Source: Guillardia theta CCMP2712
Taxonomy: Eukaryota; Cryptophyceae; Pyrenomonadales; Geminigeraceae
Direction: 5' to 3'
Assembly: GCF_000315625.1 (NCBI RefSeq)
Contig: NW_005434592.1
Location: 11,454 to 45,060 of the forward strand
Length of the DNA stretch: 33,607 bases
Shown here piece by piece: positions 27,509 through 33,607 of this stretch (positions are counted from its first letter, which is position 1; each line of letters opens with the position of its first letter). The position numbers and the translations under genes were made by a program. The notes beneath the pieces were generated by a model. The model saw nothing but the letters and a program-made list of their open reading frames with translations. It had not been told where the DNA came from and did not search any database.

Positions 27509-27514
27509 AATAAA
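27509..27514 (+). terminator. Polyadenylation signal AATAAA of the small gene
   Basis: AATAAA lies 38 bases after the stop codon at 27471. Confidence 0.6.
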
Positions 27515-28093
27515 CCCATGGATACCAAAGACGACTGCATCAATGTATCTTTGATTCATTTCTTCATAATTCAATTTATGAGCCACACGAATTTCTGAGG
27601 CGAAAAAACTTCGCTAGCAAGCTTAATGTAATGATAGGAATCTATTCTCAGAATGCTCACTCGGATGAAATGAATTCTTTGTTGAGGACCAAGAAATTTA
27701 TTGAATTTTCGTCTGTATCGGGAAATTAGCGACGGATTTCTATCGAATACCCCCCAAGAACGCTGCACAAGCAGTCAGTTGAGGGTTTGCGAGGTGGGTG
27801 AGGTTGCTGACTCATTCCTTTGAGCATTACTCCGTTGCCTGATGTGTACATTACGATACGATGATTTTCTTTTTTACTCTGATGTAGTATTCCGATTTCG
27901 CACCATTTTCTCACACCTCCTATGTAGATTGAACTCAATATTTTCAGCATCACTCTTGTTTAATTTTTCTACGATTGTTTGATTAGTAATGCCATCTCTA
28001 CAAAAGAATAATTTCTCATTGAAAATGATGCTTTAGATTACATTATTCGTTGAAGATGACGCTTTCAAGTGTACTTGGATTCAAGATTCTCAG
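27515..28093. other. AT-rich intergenic region, nothing recognised
   Basis: Low-GC sequence with only short chance frames on both strands. Confidence 0.5.
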
Positions 28094-28560
28094 TTATTTG
28101 CCTAAATCTTCATTCACAATAAAGTTCATCAAAATTACAAGGGTCCTCTCCACCAGCCCATCCCCCTCCAAGATATCCGGTACCATCATCCTCTCCATGG
28201 CCATCTTGTAAGTATATATCCTGGAGCGAGTGGGCACAATCAGCTCAAGAAGAAGCATTTGATGGTGTTTATGGAACAAACACAGCAGAGGTGGTTGACG
28301 GATTGGAGCAGAGTGTTCGAAGGATGAGAGCTAAAACGACAGTGCGACAGCAAGCTCACCAGCATCGTCGTCTTCGTGGGCGCTTTCTCCACGAGCCTCC
28401 TCAAGAGCGAGAACATAGTCCACCTTGCCGACCTCCAGACGCGAGCAGGTATGAGGGGTCACCTCGATATGGAAATAGGGGGTAGGGTCCTTGTTACGTC
28501 GATGTTCAACCATAATCGCATCTCCGGTATTCTTTGCTTTGCTGCCTTTCAACTGATTCT
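28094..28560. other. Ambiguous protein-like segments on both strands
   Basis: On the minus strand, a frame ending at 28094 (RIYTYKMAMERMMVPDILEGDG..., ending NEDLGK) and another near 28340-28450 (RLEVGKVDYVLALEEARGE) look protein-like, with a possible GTGAGC donor between them. On the plus strand, GTAAGT (near 28208) and GTATGA (near 28448) donors follow alternative protein-like pieces such as SWSEWAQSAQEEAFDGVYG and LTSIVVFVGAFSTSLLKSENIV. I cannot decide the strand. A small gene upstream of the AKR gene is likely, but its structure is unresolved. Confidence 0.35.
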
Positions 28561-28694
28561 ATTTAGGATACTGAGGCGATGCGACTCAACTAGGCGAGAT
28601 TACGATGAAGAGGCGGGCCCACGGCTTCTGTTGGAAGGTCTGATAACAAGTATGAAAATGGGGGGTGGGGGTAGTGCCTTTGTGTCTTAAGGCC

Positions 28695-30204
28695 ATGATG
28701 ATCTCGAAGCCCGGGATGCTTGCAGTCTTGATGGCAGCGAATGCGCTGGCTTTCTCCCCAGGCTCCTCTTTCATGCACAACGCCATCACTCCTGCAGCAA
28801 GAGCACGGCTCTGGCCTACCGGAGTCAGGAGGAGCCTCTCCTGCGGCCCTCGCTTCCTGATGGTCGCCCAGGAAGACTCTGCGTTGAGCTCGGCGAGGAG
28901 GAAGTTCACCATTGGGAGCTTCTCCGCCGCTGCACTCGCCACGTTTGGTCCTCCTGCAAGAAATGCCATGGCAGAGAGCCAAGTGGCCGCTGCTGTCGAG
29001 TTCAACCAGCTGGGCGGGGACTTACCATGCTGCAAGGTACTCACCGGGATGTGGCAACTGTCAGGTGCGCATGGGTACAGACCGGACAAGGTGAAGACGG
29101 TGGAAGCCATGAAGAAACATGTTGAAGCTGGCTTCACCACCTTCGATCTTGCCGACCATTATGGAAATGCAGAGCTCATGACGGCCCTCTTCCGGAAAGA
29201 GCACCCTGAGCTCTGGGCGAAGTCTCAGTTCTATACCAAGTGGGTCCCGATGCCCGGCGACATGAAACGAAGTGTGGTTGAGAAGGCTGTCAACGAGCGG
29301 TTGAAGAGAATGGGCACGGAAAAGCTTGATCTCCTTCAATTTCATTGGTGGGATTACGGGAGCAAGAACCAGTACATGGAAGCCCTCAAGCACATGCAGG
29401 ACATGGTGGATGAAGGGAAGATCAATCACCTCGCCCTCACGAATTTCGACACGCAGAACTTGGAGTCGATTGTGAATGGGGGGATCAAGATCGTCTCGAA
29501 TCAGGTGCAGTACAGCATCATCGATCAGCGACCACAGAAGTTCATGGCTCCTTTCTGCTCTAAGAATGATATCAAGTTGCTCGCATACGGCACGGTTTGC
29601 GGAGGTTTCCTGACAGATAAATATGTCGGCCACAAGAAACTGAAGAACGAAGATTTCGACACGGTCTCTAAGCAGAAGTATTACAACATGATCCGCGCTT
29701 GGGGCGGCTGGGATCTGTTTCAGGTCGTCGAGCACACCCCAAGGGATCATCCTGGGTTAAGTTGTCTTGCAGGAACTTCTTGCCAAGATGAAGATCGTTG
29801 CTGACAAGCATGGCGTCTCGGTTGCTAACGTGGCTCAAAGGTATTTGAATTGACCTTGCAATGTCTGGTCGGATCACAAGTGAGCAGATGGGTCATCGAC
29901 CAGCCCTCCACGGGAGGAGCGATCGTCGGAGCTCGCCTGGGGCTTCAAGAGCATATCGACGACAACTTGCGGTGAGCTCCGCAATCAGGATCCTGCCGCT
30001 CTTGCGGCGCTAGGAGCTGGGCAGTGACTTGGATCAACCTTCAGGGTATTTGGCTTCAAACTGGACAAGGAAGATTTTGATCTGATAGCTTCGGTTACAT
30101 CTCAATCTAACGACTTGTTCAAGGTCGTTCTTTTTGGTTGTGCCATTGCAAGATTGATGAGATTTCAGGTCATCGGCGACTGCGGCGATGAATACCGCGG
30201 ATGA
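28695..30204 (+). CDS. Aldo/keto reductase with ER, plastid and thylakoid-lumen targeting, five exons, 431 aa
   Basis: Exons: 28695-29723, 29773-29840, 29888-29971, 30045-30123, 30169-30204. All phases agree; introns are 45-73 nt. Residues 1-19 form a signal peptide ending NALA, with Phe20 next, the entry signal of red-algal-derived plastids. A basic, Ser/Pro-containing transit region runs to about residue 60. Then Arg68-Arg69 in SARRKFTIG, a short hydrophobic stretch and NAMA (cleavage after residue 93) look like a twin-arginine lumen signal. The catalytic residues of the AKR fold are in place: Asp151 and Tyr156 (FDLADHYG), Lys182 (FYTKW) and His217 (QFHWWDY). Near the end, IVGARLGLQEHIDDNL matches the NADP-binding end of the family. 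Such enzymes reduce aldehydes or ketones with NADPH; the substrate is unknown. An upstream in-frame Met at 28665 would add ten residues. It converges with the SUKH gene. Confidence 0.9.
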
Positions 30205-30292
30205 TGGCTGCATTACAGGATGTTTGTATTTGTATTGAAGATTTTGAGAGTGATGGTATCGACCAACCGATCTTGTGCGGTGTGCTGGGAAT

Positions 30293-31248
30293 CTAGACGA
30301 CGTCGACGACTCCACAACCCTCGATGTACTCCAATTTTCCTGTTTCACGTCAGCAAAGTCAAACGGTCGAGTCGTTCGACTACCTCGCAGCATCTCGTCA
30401 CGGTACTTCTCCAAGTAGCTGCAGCAAGAGGGTCACTGCGACTGTCGTTGCACAAGAAGCAACGATTACGATGCGAGAGATGGCGACTCGACCATCCCCA
30501 ACCCCTCGCCTGAACCAGTCGTGTCATCCTACGGTGCGGGCAGCAGCAGCAGCAGGAGCAGCAGCAGCAGACTCACTTTTGCTCCATGTAGAAACGCCCT
30601 TCTCATGCAACACAAGATACTGCAACGTCACAATCAAACTTGAAGAATCTCCGAGCGATCGCTGGCAGCGAAAGCAAGATGCAAGAAGCTTACGTCTCCC
30701 TCTCCGTCGATTGCGAATGGGACCATGCCCCCTCCCCCCTTCCATGTGACATCAGCAGCCTCGTACGCAGGTATTCTGGCATTCCCCCCGGAGGAGCCAT
30801 ACCTTGTCCGAGCTGAGGATCTCGGACCTTGCTTCCAGAATCTTCTTGGCAGACCTGGAGGAGAGCTGAGAAACAATCTCTCCCTTGAGACAGAACCCTC
30901 ACAAGGTCGTTGACGAGTAGACCGGCATGTTTCCGTCGTGAGCCAGCAGGAGCGACTGCAGGAGCAGAGCTCAGACCTCGGAGCCCAACGGGAACCATAG
31001 GTGACCTTGAGCACAGAGTCGATCTGCCCCCCCTCCAAAGAGCTCTCGAGCTCCTTGATCGCATCGTCAGAGGCTGGGGGCGTTTGAGCGTAGACGTTCC
31101 CTACGGGTTGCGTCAATAGAAATCTTGATGCCTCCTCCTGCCTTCGCTCACCGAGCTCCTCACAATTCGATTTGAACCATGTCTCCAGGTCCAGCAGGCA
31201 CTGGGTGACCTCCTCGTCCGTCATGTCCCCTTGCCTGGTGTTGTGCAT
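30293..31248 (-). CDS. SMI1/KNR4 (SUKH) domain protein, eight exons, 192 aa
   Basis: Exons (high to low): 31006-31248, 30903-30955, 30803-30854, 30694-30759, 30577-30619, 30470-30509, 30384-30418, 30293-30339. Introns are 43-74 nt, every phase matches and the frame stays open. The product shows the SMI1/KNR4 pattern in order: TPPASDDAIKELESSL, then SVLKSLLLAHDGN (around residue 78-90), MVPFAIDGEGDYLVLHEKG (about 128-146), SYLEKYRDEMLRGKLEYIEGCG and the end. In yeast the family regulates cell-wall synthesis and signalling; in bacteria it serves in immunity to toxins. The role in algae is not known. The start could also be the Met at residue 9. Its 5' flank is a GGAGCA minisatellite. Long single-frame readings through this locus are artefacts. 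Confidence 0.82.
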
Positions 31249-31960
<712 letters not shown>

Positions 31961-33607
31961 ATGTTCCCACAAAGAGGCCTGGCCCGAGTCAACTCCAACC
32001 ATGTCCACCTCATCGCAAGCGTGCAGCTCGTCCTGCTGCTTGTATCATGCTCTGGCGAACTTATGGCGAACGTCTCGGACGCCGCGAACTTCACGACTGT
32101 TCCGTGGAACCAGACAACCCCCGAGCCCAACGCTGCCAGTACAAGTCGACCCAATGAGACCGTCGGAGAAGCGATCTCGGCGTCAAGTCGACCCAATGAG
32201 ACCGTCGGAGAAGCGATCTCGGCGTCAAGTCGACCCAATGAGACCGTCGGAGAAGCGATCTCGGCGTCAACGCCGCCCCCGCTCATCGGCGCATGCGAGA
32301 ACTCGAGCATCGCAGGGCTCTCGCGGACAAACGGGCCGACATCGGGAGGATTCGCCGTCACGCTCCTTGGAAGATTCCTGGGGACATCAAACGACTCAGC
32401 TGTGCAGGTCAGGTTTGGCTCGCAGAGTTCAGGGGAGGTAACGTGGCAGTCGGACACGTCCATCGTTGCACAAGTTCCTGCCGGTTTCAGCGATCTGGGG
32501 TCAGCATTGCGCATCGACACAGGGCAGGATTGCTACATCGAGAATGTCCCTCGTACCTTCAACAATGTGTTCTCCTACGACCGTCCCATGATAAGCAGGA
32601 TGCAAACAGCCAGCAGCGTGTCAACGGAAGGAGGAGCGAAGGCTACTATCACCGGGATGAACTTCGGGCTCGGTGACTTCACTCCCGTGATGCTGGTGGA
32701 CTCCTTCTACAAGGGCTACGAGGCATGCAGCACGCGATGGGTCAGCGACTCGTCTTTGATCAGCATCTTGCCGCCCGGAGTAGGAAGGGGAAGGACGATC
32801 AGGCTGGAGGTGGGAGGCGTGGAGGCAAGCCAGGTGTGCACTGCAGATAACCAGTCGTCTGCCACCGCGATGAATGGAAGCTCCGTCCAGCACCCTTGCT
32901 TCACAGTGAACTACTCGGCTCCAGCCATCCTGGATGTCAACCCGAAGTTGGGGCCGTATGTTGGGGAGCAGACGCTGACTGTGGGAGGATCGGACTTCGG
33001 GCCGGAGCCTCCGGCTGGAGCTGATGGGCCAACAATACAGGTGGGTGAGAGGAGGTGCCAGCAGACAAGTTGGGTTTCGCAGACCAGCGCTCTGTGCAAG
33101 ATCAGTGGAGGAACGGGAACGTTTCTGCCCCTCAAGGTACTTGTGCAGCAGCAGCCCCCTCCCCTGCCTCCTGCTAACTCGTTTCAGATCGATGTCGGCA
33201 ACCAGAGCAGCGGAGCAGCCGCGCGATTGGAGGGAGGAGTCAACCTGCTATCGTTCACGTTCGTCAACGTGTCTGGCCCGCTGTCGGTCGTGATCGAGCC
33301 CAACCAGGACGTGGGTGACAAGGTATGACTTGCTGCCCACTCTTCTCCTTCAGACGTGGTTGCTGATGCCCCGATAGAAACGGCTGGCTGAAAAGTTCAA
33401 GGATGACCTGGCCTACCTCCTCTTCGGGTTCTGCGCTGGAATATCTCCAAGGGCGGAGGCTTGTGGAGATTACATCAGGGCGGAGCAGGTCCAAGTCGTG
33501 GACACGTCTCTGCAACGGAGGAAGGAGGAACATTTCCTGTGGAGCAGAGAAAGAAGAGGAGGAGGAGGAGGAGGAGGAGGAGGAGGAGGAGGAGGGACCG
33601 TGGAGGA
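31961..33607 (+). CDS. Secreted IPT/TIG-repeat protein, incomplete at window end
   Basis: Exon 1 is 31961-33322, followed by a 55-nt intron (33323-33377). Exon 2 from 33378 is open to the edge. The N-terminus has a signal-peptide-like stretch (VHLIASVQLVLLLVSCSGELMA, about 15-36), then a Thr/Asn-rich linker with several N-glycosylation sequons, and then three copies of a 14-residue SRPNETVGEAISAS repeat. Three IPT/TIG-type immunoglobulin-like units follow: around 118-200 (INGPTSGG-like start), 208-310 (STEGGAKATITGMNFG) and 325-410 (LGPYVGEQTLTVGGSDFG). The exon 2 part is helical and charged, ending in a Gly run encoded by GGA repeats. Such repeats occur in cell-surface and extracellular proteins of algae and animals. 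Role unknown; the C-terminus, possibly a membrane anchor, is outside the window. Confidence 0.8.
32143..32268 (+). repeat. Three perfect 42-bp coding repeats
   Basis: Units start at 32143, 32185 and 32227. They appear identical over 42 bases and keep the frame, each encoding a 14-residue unit with one Asn-Glu-Thr glycosylation sequon. Confidence 0.95.
33556..33595. repeat. (GGA)n repeat near window end
   Basis: About 12 GGA triplets within or just after the second exon of the IPT gene; read in frame they would give poly-Gly. The exon may end before the repeat. Confidence 0.7.

Noticed and set aside
29061-29750. 229-codon minus-strand frame opposite the AKR
   Set aside because: Antisense shadow of the AKR exon, whose family match is clear on the plus strand.

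Overview
This window is nuclear DNA of a eukaryote, most likely a cryptophyte alga of the Guillardia type; the organism is inferred, not shown. Genes carry many very short introns (mostly 41-55 nt, GT-AG), AATAAA-type polyadenylation signals follow several stop codons, and a canonical eukaryotic tRNA-Ala(AGC) is present. One enzyme carries an ER signal peptide ending in Ala with Phe next, the entry signal of plastids derived from a red alga, followed by a transit region and a thylakoid-lumen signal. RWP-RK proteins, a TRPV-like channel, a PPR protein and an IPT/TIG surface protein also fit a flagellated photosynthetic protist. There is no CRISPR array, operon or prokaryotic element.

Layout. 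1-5300: two related RWP-RK transcription-factor genes on the plus strand (857-1669 and 4553-5272), each preceded by a GC-rich repeat block, with an unrecognised minus-strand gene (2139-3086) between them. 5457-10557: a nine-exon TRPV-like ankyrin-repeat channel on the minus strand; three of its introns are swollen by GGA-type microsatellites. 11002-11074: tRNA-Ala, minus. 12040-13453: an unrecognised six-exon gene, minus. 14049-18936: an intron-dense PPR gene, plus, divergent from the previous gene. About 19390-21014: a charged, probably nuclear protein, plus. 21293-22002: a dual-specificity phosphatase, minus. 22003-24394: largely gene-free, AT-rich, with a G-rich stretch. 24395-25496: a Tma46/ZC3H15-like DRG-partner protein that lacks its CCCH zinc fingers. 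25717-26310: a probable minus-strand gene of uncertain structure. 27145-27471: a small unrecognised gene with TATA box and poly(A) signal. 28695-30204: a five-exon aldo/keto reductase with a three-part plastid-lumen presequence. 30293-31248: an eight-exon SMI1/KNR4 (SUKH) protein, minus. 31961 to the window end: a secreted IPT/TIG-repeat protein, incomplete.

The genes do not form one pathway; they are individually regulated and tightly packed, often convergent with 90-280 bp between stop codons (RWP-RK2/TRPV, charged protein/phosphatase, Tma46-like/minus gene, AKR/SUKH). I rebuilt exon structures by hand for the TRPV-like, 394-aa, phosphatase, Tma46-like, AKR and SUKH genes; in each, all donor and acceptor phases agree and the reading frame stays open. 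The PPR, charged-protein and 25.7-26.3 kb genes are only partly resolved. I found no single undescribed multi-gene system. The strongest leads are the lumen-targeted AKR, the zinc-finger-less Tma46 homologue, the protist TRPV-like channel, the paired compact RWP-RK genes and strand-biased repeat expansion inside introns.
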